A stretch of DNA of 44,328 bases, from contig NZ_ML762448.1 in assembly GCF_009498735.1 (NCBI RefSeq), positions 1 to 44,328 of the forward strand. The letters run 5' to 3'. The notes below the pieces were generated by a model. That model was given only the letters and a program-made list of their open reading frames with translations. It did not search any database and was not told the origin of the DNA. Made by a program: the position numbers and the translations under genes. Source of the stretch: Gracilibacillus oryzae. GTDB lineage: Bacteria > Bacillota > Bacilli > Bacillales > Amphibacillaceae. Shown piece by piece: positions 1 through 8,002 of this stretch. Positions within the stretch are counted from its first letter, which is position 1, and every line of letters begins with the position of its first letter.

Positions 1-37
1 CCCAAATCCATCATTGAGAGTCGGATCTGGGCATTTT
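1..37. terminator. Probable bidirectional terminator at the window edge
   Basis: CCCAAATCC at 1-9 can pair with GGATCTGGG at 23-31 (one mismatch), and T residues follow at 34-38. It lies just past the stop of the minus-strand ypgR gene, so it probably ends that transcript and one arriving from the left. The left flank is outside the window, so the minus-strand T run cannot be checked. Confidence 0.55.
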
Positions 38-52
38 TCATGCAGAGAAATC

Positions 53-1183
53 TTACTTTTTGGATGCTTTTGTCATTTGATGCCATATCGAGCCTTTGGC
101 TTCTTCCCCACCTTCAATGCGGGCTAAGGCCATTTTTACTTGCATTCTTACTTCAAACTCAGTGTCATCTGCTGCTTTCTGTAATGCTGGTATTGCACTC
201 TCATCTCCTAATTCATATAAAAACATAGCAGCTCTCCAGCGTACAAGGCGATTCTGATCGGAAAGTGATTGTATCATTTCAGGCATAGCTTGTTTAAAAC
301 CAAGATCTGATAAACAGTCACCAGCTGTTCTTCTGACATTAACTGCTTTATCTTTTAGCGCTTTATATAATAGAGGAAGCACCTCTTCCTCTTCAATCAT
401 TCCTAAATAAGCAGTGGCAAGCCTTCTGATTGATGCTTTCTCATCATCTAAGGCTTTATTTAGGATATCCAAGTTTTCAATTATCGGGGACATCCGGTCA
501 AGTGCTGCATAACGATCTTTCCAGTCAGGATTGTCCAGCATATCAAGCGTCACTTTTTGATAAGGACTATGTTGTTCCAGATGGGTATCATTTAAAGCAA
601 AGTTGACCAGTTCCTGGAGGCGTTCTTCATCGTAACTTGCTGACAATTCCTCTGTAATGTCCTGACCGATACTGTCGATATCTCCATAACGAGGCGATTT
701 TTCTACCCATTTTCGTTCATCCAACATATTCTCAGTAGCAGATGAGGCATTTAAAGCTGCTTCTGTGAACCGTGGTGGTAGACCAAATCGTCTCTCTTCC
801 TCGTCCTCGATAAGTTTTATTTGCATGGGAATGAAGCGAAACATTTGAATATAGACTTTTATTTCTCCAAATGAATCATCTAAGGAATCTGGATTCTTGG
901 TAAAAGAAGCATCTAATGAATCACTCGAACCGATTATTTCTGTAACTTGCGGTAAGATCTCTTCCCATGCCACCTTAGGATTTCTTTCTAATGCAATAAA
1001 ATCAATAACTCGGTAAATTCCTTTTACACCATTGATTTGAAATAATTCCTTAATATATAATGGTGCATTATCTAACTCATCACTAATCTTGTAATTTTCT
1101 GTTTGATTATCCGGTAATTTCTCATCTACATTGATTTTCATTGAATATGGACTAGGTGTCGGCTCAATAGAAGTTATTTTCAT
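53..1183 (-). CDS. ypgR: YpgR/CvfC-like protein: Nfu N-terminal domain plus HEAT-like repeats
   Basis: This 376-residue protein matches my memory of B. subtilis YpgR and the staphylococcal conserved virulence factor C along its length. Residues 1-90 resemble the N-terminal domain of Nfu/NifU iron-sulfur scaffolds, beginning MKITSIEPTPSPYSMKI. Residues 215-360 form HEAT-like helical repeats (for example the stretches around DRYAALDRM, ASIRRLATAYLGMI and NVRRTAGDCLSDLG), typical of protein-protein interaction. I see no catalytic motif. The ATG at 1183 has a good ribosome binding site, AGGGGGAATG. It is transcribed divergently from sigW. The molecular role is not established; in staphylococci the family is linked to virulence gene expression. 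Confidence 0.9.
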   Translation of the reverse strand: MKITSIEPTPSPYSMKINVDEKLPDNQTENYKISDELDNAPLYIKELFQINGVKGIYRVIDFIALERNPKVAWEEILPQVTEIIGSSDSLDASFTKNPDSLDDSFGEIKVYIQMFRFIPMQIKLIEDEEERRFGLPPRFTEAALNASSATENMLDERKWVEKSPRYGDIDSIGQDITEELSASYDEERLQELVNFALNDTHLEQHSPYQKVTLDMLDNPDWKDRYAALDRMSPIIENLDILNKALDDEKASIRRLATAYLGMIEEEEVLPLLYKALKDKAVNVRRTAGDCLSDLGFKQAMPEMIQSLSDQNRLVRWRAAMFLYELGDESAIPALQKAADDTEFEVRMQVKMALARIEGGEEAKGSIWHQMTKASKK

Positions 1184-1307
1184 CTTGTTTCATTCCCCCT
1201 ATGATAGTTCAATATTAATTATTTTAACAAAAGAAATCTCAGGAATACAATCGTACAACTTTTCCCCTTTTTTTAATGAAAGAATTATTTGAAATTTTTT
1301 CAAATGA

Positions 1308-1338
1308 TAGACAAAAAAATCAGTTTTCTTGTTATAAT
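1308..1338 (+). promoter_or_regulatory. Possible sigmaA promoter upstream of sigW
   Basis: A TATAAT at 1333-1338 is preceded by TAGACA at 1308-1313 with a 19-base spacer, longer than ideal. It could supply basal transcription of sigW beside the sigmaW-type promoter downstream. Confidence 0.3.
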
Positions 1339-1377
1339 AGGCTTATTGCCATTTTCTAAAAAAAATTTATAAAAAAA

Positions 1378-1404
1378 TGAAACCTAATGTTGTGGTTTTT
1401 CGTA
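1378..1404 (+). promoter_or_regulatory. sigmaW-type autoregulatory promoter of sigW
   Basis: TGAAAC at 1378-1383 and CGTA at 1401-1404 are separated by 17 bases. This matches the ECF sigmaW consensus (TGAAAC, 16-17 bases, CGTA), and B. subtilis sigW is autoregulated from such a site. The in-frame ATG at 1377 overlaps the -35 element, so it cannot be the start codon of transcripts made from this promoter. Confidence 0.88.
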
Positions 1405-1439
1405 CAATAGGTAACCGCAAGTTTGGCGGAGGTAATAAG

Positions 1440-2006
1440 ATGAACGAGAAAAAGATAGCAAAGAGTATAAAACTTGTTAAAAAAGGAGATCAGTCGGCAT
1501 TCGAAGATATTGTAGAATACTTTCAAGGCAAAGTGTTTGCGATTTGTTTTCGTATGGTTGGAAATAAGCATGAAGCTGAAGATATAGCTCAGGAAGCATT
1601 TATTCGCGCTTATATCAATATCCAATCCTATGATGAAAACAGGAAGTTTTCGACATGGTTATACAGAATAGCGACAAATCTAGCGATAGACCGGATGAGA
1701 AAGAAGAAACCTGATTATTATCTTGACGCTGAGATACAAGGAGCAGATGGATTAAACTTATATGCACAGATCCCTGATGATGGAAGACTTCCAGAAGATG
1801 AAGTAGAGAGCCTGGAAACTCAAAGCTATATACAAAAAGAAATAAGTGAGTTGCCAACTAAATATCGAAGTATTATTGCATTAAGATTTATTGATGAACT
1901 CTCTCTTAAAGAAATCAGTGAGATATTAGAGATACCCGTTGGCACCGTAAAAACCAGAATCCATAGAGGGAGAGAAGCTTTAAGGAAGAAGCTTCGACAT
2001 GTGTAA
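1440..2006 (+). CDS. sigW: RNA polymerase ECF sigma factor SigW
   Basis: SigW directs transcription of the antimicrobial-peptide and envelope-stress regulon. The 188-residue product aligns end to end with B. subtilis SigW. Region 2 includes DIAQEAFIRAY and FSTWLYRIATNLAIDR. Region 4 ends with the DNA-binding helix ISEILEIPVGTVKTRIHRGR. I chose the ATG at 1440 because GGAGG lies at 1428-1432 and the upstream ATG at 1377 sits inside the promoter. It is co-transcribed with rsiW, which starts 15 bases after its stop. Confidence 0.96.
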   Translation: MNEKKIAKSIKLVKKGDQSAFEDIVEYFQGKVFAICFRMVGNKHEAEDIAQEAFIRAYINIQSYDENRKFSTWLYRIATNLAIDRMRKKKPDYYLDAEIQGADGLNLYAQIPDDGRLPEDEVESLETQSYIQKEISELPTKYRSIIALRFIDELSLKEISEILEIPVGTVKTRIHRGREALRKKLRHV

Positions 2007-2021
2007 AGGAGTGTGAGTAAG

Positions 2022-2633
2022 ATGAATTGTAATAGAGAAGTTACTGAATTAATGCATCAATATTTAGATGGTGATATTACGAAAGATGAAGAACAAACAT
2101 TACGCTCCCATTTGAGATCATGTGAAGCTTGTCAAATACACTTTAGGGAATTGAAGCGGACTGTAGCATTAGTTACCACTAATGTAGACTTGCAGCCATC
2201 TGCAGACTTCACTAAAAATATCATGGCAAAATTACCGAAGGAAAAGAGAAGATCGACTGTTCGACGATGGGTGCGAATTCACCCTTTAGTTACAGCTGCT
2301 GCTATCTTCTTTCTGTTAATGTCTGGAAGCCTGGTATCAGTATGGAACCAAGAGGATCAGTTGAGCTATCCTAAAGGAATGAATCTGGTTGTAGAGAATG
2401 ATACCGTCATTGTTCCGGAGGGTGTCATAATAACAGAGGATCTTGAAATAAAAAATGGGAATATTAAAATCGATGGAGAGGTACAAGGGGATGTAGTAAT
2501 TATAAATGGAGAAAATCTGACTGCTTCTGCAGGAAATGTAGCGGGTGATATAAAACAAGTTGACCAGATGTTTGGCTGGCTTTGGTATAAAATAAAAGGT
2601 TTAACACAGGAAGTATTTGGTTTGGAAAAGTGA
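2022..2633 (+). CDS. rsiW: Anti-sigmaW factor RsiW
   Basis: RsiW is a membrane-anchored zinc-binding anti-sigma factor that holds SigW until regulated proteolysis releases it (site-1 cleavage by PrsW in B. subtilis). The 203-residue protein has the H-x3-C-x2-C anti-sigma zinc motif (His30, Cys34, Cys37) in its cytoplasmic part. One membrane segment lies near residues 84-106, and an extracytoplasmic beta-rich tail (NGNIKIDGEVQGDVVIING) follows. I prefer the ATG at 2022 to the GTG at 2013, because AAAGGAG at 2005-2011 is too close to the GTG. It directly follows sigW, as in B. subtilis. Confidence 0.94.
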   Translation: MNCNREVTELMHQYLDGDITKDEEQTLRSHLRSCEACQIHFRELKRTVALVTTNVDLQPSADFTKNIMAKLPKEKRRSTVRRWVRIHPLVTAAAIFFLLMSGSLVSVWNQEDQLSYPKGMNLVVENDTVIVPEGVIITEDLEIKNGNIKIDGEVQGDVVIINGENLTASAGNVAGDIKQVDQMFGWLWYKIKGLTQEVFGLEK

Positions 2634-2667
2634 TCTTTTTTAAGTGATAAAAGATCGCTTTTTTTTT
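2630..2667 (+). terminator. Rho-independent terminator after sigW-rsiW
   Basis: GTGATCTTTT at 2630-2639 pairs with AAAAGATCGC at 2649-2658 (one G-T pair), followed by nine T residues. It overlaps the last codons of rsiW and separates sigW-rsiW from the cdaA operon. Confidence 0.88.
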
Positions 2668-2742
2668 ACACGCAAGGAATAATAATTTATTTATAAAATT
2701 TCATGTTATCATATGCTCGCACTAAAGATACCCTCTGTTTTA

Positions 2743-2751
2743 TGCTATAAT
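2743..2751 (+). promoter_or_regulatory. Extended -10 promoter of the cdaA operon
   Basis: TGCTATAAT is an extended -10 element (TGn plus a perfect TATAAT at 2746-2751). The region 17 bases upstream does not resemble TTGACA, so the extended -10 probably carries the promoter. It lies about 60 bases before cdaA. Confidence 0.65.
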
Positions 2752-2788
2752 GAGGTTAACGAAAAATTTAGATAGGAAGAGGATTCGG

Positions 2789-2818
2789 ATGGACATAAGG
2801 TTGTGTTTGCATGTTTAA
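2789..2818 (+). CDS. Possible nine-codon leader peptide overlapping the cdaA start
   Basis: GGAAGAGGA at 2775-2783 is a strong ribosome binding site, placed for the ATG at 2789 and not for cdaA. That ATG opens the frame MDIRLCLHV, which stops at TAA 2816-2818, just inside the cdaA start (ATG 2811). The arrangement suggests translational coupling. The frame is short and its conservation is unknown. Confidence 0.4.
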   Translation: MDIRLCLHV

Positions 2819-3635
2819 TTGGGAGTGGTCTTTTCTCAATGTATTAAAGATCGTTGTTGACATAGGAATAGTTTGGTATATCCTTTACAAGCTTCTTATG
2901 CTAATCAGGGGAACGAAGGCAATTCAGTTATTAAAAGGCATCTTTGTCGTAATATCTGTCTATCTGATAAGTGTTCTGTTTGACTTAGCAACAGTTCGAA
3001 TCTTAATGTGGCAAGTAATAATGTGGGGACCGTTAGGAATTATTATATTATTTCAGCCAGAACTGAGAAGAGCATTGGAGCAATTAGGAAGAGGAAGCTT
3101 CTTTTCTCGTAATTCAAAGTCAGAAGATGAGGTATTTAGTCAATCAATAAAGGCGATTGCAGACTCTTGTAATTATATGGCAAAAAGAAGGATAGGAGCG
3201 CTAATTACAATTGAACGCGAAACAGCAATGGGTGATTATATATCAACGGGTATACCGATTAACGGAAAATTAACCAATCAGTTATTAACAAATATCTTCA
3301 TACCGAATACACCTCTTCATGATGGTGCTGTTATTATTAATAAAGATGAGATTGTGGCAGCTGCATGTTACTTACCGTTATCAGAAAGCCCTTTTATTTC
3401 AAAGGAACTTGGTACGCGACACAGAGCAGCTCTGGGCATAAGTGAAGTAACAGATTCCATTACAATCACCGTATCGGAAGAAACAGGGAACATTTCATGC
3501 ACAAAAAATGGTGAGCTGCATCGGAATATAACAGTTGAGAAGTTATCGGAGATGTTAGAAAAAGAACTAGTGACGAAATTCAAGTCCTCTGCAACAATAG
3601 GTTGGAGCTGGAGGGGGAAGAAAAATGATGAATAA
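2811..3635 (+). CDS. cdaA: Diadenylate cyclase CdaA
   Basis: CdaA condenses two ATP into the essential second messenger c-di-AMP at the membrane. The 274-residue product matches B. subtilis CdaA (273 residues). It has hydrophobic N-terminal membrane segments (about residues 10-80) and then the DAC domain with the diagnostic LHDGAVI and GTRHRAALG motifs (DGA and RHR). ATG 2811 has only a weak AAGG ten bases upstream; the stronger ribosome binding site belongs to the overlapping nine-codon leader frame. cdaR overlaps its 3' end by 11 bases, and glmM follows. In B. subtilis CdaR and GlmM both modulate the cyclase. Confidence 0.96.
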   Translation: MFNWEWSFLNVLKIVVDIGIVWYILYKLLMLIRGTKAIQLLKGIFVVISVYLISVLFDLATVRILMWQVIMWGPLGIIILFQPELRRALEQLGRGSFFSRNSKSEDEVFSQSIKAIADSCNYMAKRRIGALITIERETAMGDYISTGIPINGKLTNQLLTNIFIPNTPLHDGAVIINKDEIVAAACYLPLSESPFISKELGTRHRAALGISEVTDSITITVSEETGNISCTKNGELHRNITVEKLSEMLEKELVTKFKSSATIGWSWRGKKNDE

Positions 3636-4896
3636 ATGGTTGGAGAAACCATGGGTCATACGAATTGTCGCTTTAGCACTTTCCGTATTACTATTTGTTG
3701 TTGTTGCCTTTGACCAGAATGTCTCAGAAGAAGATGATGGATTCGGCAATATATTTGGAACAACCAATGAAACACGTACATTGGAAGACATGCCTGTAAA
3801 TCTTCAAATTGACCAGGAAAAATATGTAGTGAGTGGTGTACCGGAGACAGCCAAAGTAACATTACAAGGATCTGTCAGCTTAGTTGCATCAACATACACA
3901 CAACGAAATTTCGAAGTATTTGTCGACTTAGAAGGACTAGGGCCAGGTACCCATGTTGTTCCTCTTCAAGTTTCCGGGATATCAAATCAACTTAGCAATG
4001 TTTATATAGAGCCGCAAGAAGTAGAAGTATCCATCGAAGAACGGGCCAGTGAAGAATATTCACTTACGATTGATATCATTAATCGAGATCAGATTGCAGC
4101 TGGATATGAAGTCGGAAATGTGTATGCAGATCCGCAAACAGTTACGGTAACAAGTTCAAGAAGTATTGTTGACCGGATTGCAATCGTCAAAGCATTTATT
4201 GATGTAAACGGTGTTGATGAATCATTTACTGAAGATAATGTTCCTGTGAAAGTTTATGATAATCAAGGGAATGAGTTAAGTGTACGAATTGATCCGCCAA
4301 CTACTGATATTACAGTAGATGTGAAGAATCCGAATAAGACTGTGCCGATTTCACTAGAAACAACCACTGAGCTGGCAGAAGGTTTAAGAATAACATCAAT
4401 GGATTTAGAAACAGAAGAGGCCACTGTTTTTGCAGCTGAATCTTACCTGGAAGGACTGGAGCAAATACAGACCAACGCTATTGATCTGAGTGAAATCACC
4501 GAAAGCGGCACTTATGAGGTAGAGTTAAATATTCCTCAAGAAGTGAGAAAAGTAGAACCTGCAACCGTAAATGCAGTAATTGAAGTAGAACAGGCAGAAG
4601 AACGAGTTGTAGAGAATGTTCCAATTACAATTGAAGGACAGCCGGAAGATGGAGCTACATCATTTGTTACTCCATCTTCCGGGACAACTAGTGTGACAGT
4701 TAGAGGATTTCCTTCCGATATTGAAGGATTAACTGCAGAGAACTTACCTATTTCCGTTGTGTTGGACAACCAATCACCAGGGGAGTACACATTGCCGATT
4801 AATAACAATATTTCCGAGGAAATATTAGAAAATGTCGAAATTGAGCCAGCAATAAACGAAGCAACTATACTCGTAGAACTTACAGGAAATGAATAA
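3625..4896 (+). CDS. cdaR: CdaA regulator CdaR (YbbR-domain protein)
   Basis: CdaR is an extracytoplasmic, membrane-anchored partner that modulates CdaA. One membrane segment near residues 11-28 (IVALALSVLLFVVVAF) is followed by about four YbbR repeats of beta-rich sequence, with recurrent LPV/VPVNLQ-type strands and the IEPQEVEVSI and ADPQTVTVTSS blocks. The length of 423 residues is in the usual family range. The start ATG 3625 lies inside the end of cdaA, after GGAGGGGGAAG, so translation is coupled. glmM follows after 15 bases. Confidence 0.94.
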   Translation: MMNKWLEKPWVIRIVALALSVLLFVVVAFDQNVSEEDDGFGNIFGTTNETRTLEDMPVNLQIDQEKYVVSGVPETAKVTLQGSVSLVASTYTQRNFEVFVDLEGLGPGTHVVPLQVSGISNQLSNVYIEPQEVEVSIEERASEEYSLTIDIINRDQIAAGYEVGNVYADPQTVTVTSSRSIVDRIAIVKAFIDVNGVDESFTEDNVPVKVYDNQGNELSVRIDPPTTDITVDVKNPNKTVPISLETTTELAEGLRITSMDLETEEATVFAAESYLEGLEQIQTNAIDLSEITESGTYEVELNIPQEVRKVEPATVNAVIEVEQAEERVVENVPITIEGQPEDGATSFVTPSSGTTSVTVRGFPSDIEGLTAENLPISVVLDNQSPGEYTLPINNNISEEILENVEIEPAINEATILVELTGNE

Positions 4897-4911
4897 AGGA
4901 GAGAATATTAA

Positions 4912-6261
4912 ATGGGAAAATATTTTGGTACTGATGGTGTACGTGGAGTAGCCAACCAAGACTTGACACCAGAATTAGCTTTTAAATTAGGACGTTATGG
5001 TGGTTATGTATTAACAAAAGAAGCACAGAATCCTAAAGTATTAATTGGGCGAGATACACGTATATCTGGAAATATGTTAGAAGGAGCCCTTGCAGCTGGT
5101 TTGCTTTCAATTGGTGCTGAAGTAATGAGATTAGGAGTTATTTCAACTCCCGGCGTAGCATTCTTGTCAAAAGCGATGGACGCAAAAGCTGGAGTAATGA
5201 TTTCAGCCTCTCACAATCCTGTTGAAGACAATGGAATCAAGTTTTTTGGATCAGATGGTTTTAAATTGTCGGATGAACAAGAAGCAGAGATCGAAGCATT
5301 ATTGGACCAGGAAGAAGATAACCTTCCACGTCCGATTGGAGGACATGTTGGTCAAATCAATGATTATTTTGAAGGTGGACAAAAGTATATCCACTATTTG
5401 AAAGAGACAATTGATAATGAATTTGATGGAATACATATCGCGCTGGATTGTGCGCATGGTGCTACTTCAAGTTTAGCTTCTCATTTGTTTGCTGATTTAG
5501 AAGCAGATATCTCGACAATTGGTTCTTCACCAAATGGTTTAAACATTAATAATGGTTTTGGTTCAACTCACCCAGAAAAATTACAGGCATTAGTAATAGA
5601 AAAAGGTGCAGATATTGGTTTAGCATTTGACGGAGACGGTGATCGTTTAATCGCAGTAGATGAGTTAGGTAATATTGTGGATGGCGATCAGATTATGTTT
5701 ATTATTGGTAAATATTTAAATGAAAGAGGTTTGTTGCGTCACTCTACCGTAGTATCTACTGTCATGAGCAATATTGGCTTCTATAAAGCATTAGAAGCCA
5801 ATAATATGAAGAGTGAAAAAACAGCTGTTGGTGACCGTTACGTAATGGAAGAAATGCGTAAAAATGCATATAACCTTGGAGGAGAGCAATCTGGACATAT
5901 TATCTTCCTGGATTATATCCCAACTGGAGATGGAATGTTATCGGGACTTCAATTAGTTAATGTTATGCGGGAAACCGGTAAGAAACTATCTGAACTTGCT
6001 AATGAGATGGAGAAATTCCCACAAGTCTTGAAGAATATTCGTGTGATTAACAAAAATGAGGTTATGACCAATCAGATTGTTCTGGAAGCTATTGATAAAG
6101 TGGAAAAGGAGATGGGCACCCAAGGGCGGGTTCTTGTACGCCCTTCTGGAACGGAGCCTTTAGTACGGGTAATGGTGGAAGCTCCGACTTTAGACGACTG
6201 TAACCAGTATGTTGATGAAGTCGTCTCTGTCATTCAAAATGTATTTGGTATAGAGGAATAA
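4912..6261 (+). CDS. glmM: Phosphoglucosamine mutase GlmM
   Basis: GlmM converts glucosamine-6-phosphate to glucosamine-1-phosphate for UDP-GlcNAc and cell-wall synthesis. The 449-residue protein has the catalytic phosphoserine loop ISASHNP (Ser100), the metal-binding loop FDGDGDR, the sugar-binding GGEQSGH, and the C-terminal phosphate-binding RPSGTEP. The start follows AAAGGAGAG with good spacing. It is the last gene of the cdaA-cdaR-glmM operon and is closed by a strong terminator. The GlmM-CdaA interaction known from other Firmicutes links wall precursor supply to c-di-AMP. Confidence 0.97.
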   Translation: MGKYFGTDGVRGVANQDLTPELAFKLGRYGGYVLTKEAQNPKVLIGRDTRISGNMLEGALAAGLLSIGAEVMRLGVISTPGVAFLSKAMDAKAGVMISASHNPVEDNGIKFFGSDGFKLSDEQEAEIEALLDQEEDNLPRPIGGHVGQINDYFEGGQKYIHYLKETIDNEFDGIHIALDCAHGATSSLASHLFADLEADISTIGSSPNGLNINNGFGSTHPEKLQALVIEKGADIGLAFDGDGDRLIAVDELGNIVDGDQIMFIIGKYLNERGLLRHSTVVSTVMSNIGFYKALEANNMKSEKTAVGDRYVMEEMRKNAYNLGGEQSGHIIFLDYIPTGDGMLSGLQLVNVMRETGKKLSELANEMEKFPQVLKNIRVINKNEVMTNQIVLEAIDKVEKEMGTQGRVLVRPSGTEPLVRVMVEAPTLDDCNQYVDEVVSVIQNVFGIEE

Positions 6262-6295
6262 ATAGCAGTAACGCTATCAGTTTGAAAGAAGAAAG

Positions 6296-6336
6296 GGCAG
6301 TGCTAATAAATTTTTAGCACTGCCTTTTCTTTTTTA
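6296..6336 (+). terminator. Terminator of the cdaA-cdaR-glmM operon
   Basis: GGCAGTGCTAA at 6296-6306 pairs perfectly with TTAGCACTGCC at 6314-6324, followed by TTTTCTTTTTT. Confidence 0.92.
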
Positions 6337-6378
6337 TTGTAATAATATTCTATTGTTCAAATTGCATCATTAACAATA

Positions 6379-6441
6379 TTGCAATATAAACCGATCTATG
6401 ATAATATATCGATATGCGATATATCGTATATCGATATATCG
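6379..6441 (+). promoter_or_regulatory. Promoter and palindromic operator cluster of the padR operon
   Basis: A possible -35 TTGCAA (6379-6384) and a GATAAT-like -10 (6400-6405) lead into a run of palindromes. ATATCGATAT occurs at 6406-6415 and 6428-6437, with starts 22 bases (about two helical turns) apart. CGATATATCG occurs at 6417-6426 and 6432-6441. Such dyads just after a promoter fit autoregulation by the dimeric PadR protein encoded downstream. Confidence 0.6.
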
Positions 6442-6468
6442 AGCGGAATTTAAATAGGTGGTGGTGAC

Positions 6469-6801
6469 ATGGCAAAGCAACCAGAATCTTTTCTACCTTT
6501 ATCGCAAGCGACATTTTATATTCTTTTGTCATTAAGGGCTGTCCGTCATGGCTATGGTATTATGCAGGATATAGAGGAAATAAGCAAAGGTGAAGTGACC
6601 ATGGGACCGGGAACTTTGTATGGAGCATTAGGTAAACTAGAGAAACAAAAAGTGATAGAAAAGGCAATTGTTCAACAAGATAATCGTCGGAAATATTACC
6701 AGTTGACAGAATTAGGCAGAGCAATATTACAACATGAGTTTATCCGTTTAAAATCCTTAGTTGAAAACTCAAGTGAACTGATAAAGGAGGTACAGCAATG
6801 A
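6469..6801 (+). CDS. PadR-family transcriptional regulator
   Basis: This is a 110-residue winged-helix repressor of the short PadR class. The recognition core includes ATFYILLSLRAVRHGYGIMQDIE and the wing MGPGTLYGALGKLEKQKVIE. The C-terminal dimerisation helix is short. The start follows AGGTGGTG with normal spacing. Its TGA overlaps the ATG of the next gene, so the two are coupled. Members of this class usually repress their own operon; the palindromes at 6406-6441 are the likely operator. The inducing ligand is unknown. Confidence 0.9.
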   Translation: MAKQPESFLPLSQATFYILLSLRAVRHGYGIMQDIEEISKGEVTMGPGTLYGALGKLEKQKVIEKAIVQQDNRRKYYQLTELGRAILQHEFIRLKSLVENSSELIKEVQQ

Positions 6802-7310
6802 CTGTAAGAAAGTTTAAATTATTTCTTGGTCCCAATATTCATAAGGAGGAAGAATGGTTAACGGAGATGTCTAAAAAGGGCTTGCATTTGAAAAAATATC
6901 GCCTTTTTAACTATTTCTTTGAGGAAGATCCAGAACAGTCCTATGTATACCAAATTGATTTCAGACAGGAAGCAACGAAAGATTATCTTCAATTATATGA
7001 GGATGCTGGCTGGGAGCATGTAACAAATGCTATGAGCATCTTTCACTATTTTCGCAAAGAAGCATCTAATACTGATGTAAAGAAGATATATTCAGATAAA
7101 AATTCGATACAAGATAATTACAAAAGAATGCTCATTTTTTACTTGTTCATCTTCTTCTTTTTTCTTATCTCCCAATTAGGAATTATAGTCTCTTGGAAAG
7201 GGCCTTGGCATGACTACCTTTTAGTAGGCGGGGATATTGTCATAGTTGTTGTTTATCTTTATATGTTTTATATCCTTAATAAGAGGATAAACTTTTTCAG
7301 GAATAAGTAA
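6798..7310 (+). CDS. DUF2812-type membrane protein co-transcribed with padR
   Basis: The 170-residue protein has a soluble N-terminal half with DUF2812 hallmarks (EEEWLTEMSKKGLHLKKY, YVYQIDFRQ, YEDAGWEHV) and two hydrophobic segments near residues 112-131 and 140-161. The ATG overlaps the padR stop (ATGA). PadR-DUF2812 pairs are common in Firmicutes; the biochemical role is unknown. It is probably embedded in the cytoplasmic membrane with its DUF2812 part on one face. A weak terminator follows. Confidence 0.8.
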   Translation: MTVRKFKLFLGPNIHKEEEWLTEMSKKGLHLKKYRLFNYFFEEDPEQSYVYQIDFRQEATKDYLQLYEDAGWEHVTNAMSIFHYFRKEASNTDVKKIYSDKNSIQDNYKRMLIFYLFIFFFFLISQLGIIVSWKGPWHDYLLVGGDIVIVVVYLYMFYILNKRINFFRNK

Positions 7311-7324
7311 AACCTTCATCCAAT

Positions 7325-7359
7325 AAGGAACATCTCCATTGAATGTCGAGGTGTTCTTT
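7325..7359 (+). terminator. Weak terminator after the padR operon
   Basis: GAACATCTC at 7328-7336 pairs with GAGGTGTTC at 7348-7356 with one wobble pair; only three T residues follow. Confidence 0.5.
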
Positions 7360-7378
7360 ACATAATACAAGCGGGTTA

Positions 7379-7409
7379 AGTATTTTTTCTAACTATCTGA
7401 AAAAATACT
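7379..7409. repeat. Perfect AT-rich inverted repeat in the padR-glmS gap
   Basis: AGTATTTTTTC (7379-7389) and GAAAAAATACT (7399-7409) are perfect complements around a nine-base loop. No T tract follows on either strand, so it is not a standard terminator. I see no coding frame in the rest of 7410-7640. Confidence 0.6.
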
Positions 7410-7648
7410 AAAAAAGGGGATGAAAATCGGAAAGCTTTATCGAAGTATTATGCTGAAAGGATAAATAGTTGCCTGTATATTGTTTCTGGCTGATTATGAA
7501 TCCATTCAATTATTACCATATTTGCAGGTTTATTGCTAACACGCTTTCCGTATAATTGCATATTCTTTTAGTAATCCATTTTACAACGCTAAACATCCTA
7601 ATAAGTTTTGCTAATAATCAATATCAAAGTCACATTTCACAATATTTG

Positions 7649-7677
7649 TTGCGTAGTGGAGATTTTTCAAGTAAAAT
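7649..7677 (+). promoter_or_regulatory. Probable sigmaA promoter of glmS
   Basis: TTGCGT at 7649-7654 and TAAAAT at 7672-7677 are 17 bases apart. Transcription from about 7684 would give roughly 65 bases before the ribozyme cleavage site. Confidence 0.55.
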
Positions 7678-7745
7678 GGGGACAGTCATTGTTTTAAAAT
7701 GATGTTGATTCATGATAGGAAGGAGCATAGAGTTTATATATTATT

Positions 7746-7916
7746 AAAGCGCCAGGGCTAGGAGAGCGACTCTCTTTTAGCTGACGAGGTGGGGGTTTAT
7801 CGAATGGGATCGGCGGATACCTCCCGGTTGGACATCTCAACCGATATGTTTTTATTCGAAAACAAGAAGGCAACTTTTTGCACAAGAATGGGAACAAGAT
7901 GAAACCATTACACGAG
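7746..7916 (+). ncRNA. glmS ribozyme: glmS ribozyme / glucosamine-6-phosphate riboswitch
   Basis: The leader has the conserved glmS ribozyme core. The cleavage site is the A-GCGCC junction at 7748/7749. GACGAGGTGGGGGTTTATCG starts at 7783, and CGGCGGATACCTCCCGG lies at 7811-7827. A P3-type stem pairs CGGTTG (7825-7830) with CAACCG (7838-7843), and the first hairpin pairs GCTAGGAGAG with CTCTCTTTTAGC. The 3' GATGAAACCATTACACG segment resembles the usual peripheral end. Glucosamine-6-phosphate binding activates self-cleavage and lowers glmS mRNA, feedback-controlling amino-sugar synthesis. The 3' boundary is approximate. Confidence 0.95.
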
Positions 7917-7917
7917 A

Positions 7918-7978
7918 AAGGGGCAAAGAAACGCCCCTTGCTAAAATTTATAGTCAATCGGTCGTTTGTTTGCCCCTT
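7918..7978 (+). promoter_or_regulatory. Alternative stems between ribozyme and glmS start
   Basis: AAGGGGCAAA at 7918-7927 can pair over 10 bp with TTTGCCCCTT at 7969-7978, or over 7 bp with GCCCCTT at 7933-7939. The second partner ends seven bases before the AAGGAGG ribosome binding site. The structures exclude each other, but a regulatory role is only inferred. Confidence 0.4.
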
Positions 7979-8002
7979 CATATTCAAGGAGGAAACAACG
8001 TT

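Noticed and set aside
1377-1439. Longer sigW start at 1377
   Set aside because: That ATG overlaps the -35 element of the sigmaW promoter; the ribosome binding site and family length support 1440.
7379-7409. Inverted repeat as a terminator
   Set aside because: No T run follows the stem on either strand, so I kept it only as a repeat.
7970-8002. Longer glmS start at 7970
   Set aside because: GlmS needs Cys directly after the initiator Met for its glutaminase activity; ATG 8003 gives MCGIVGY and has the ribosome binding site.
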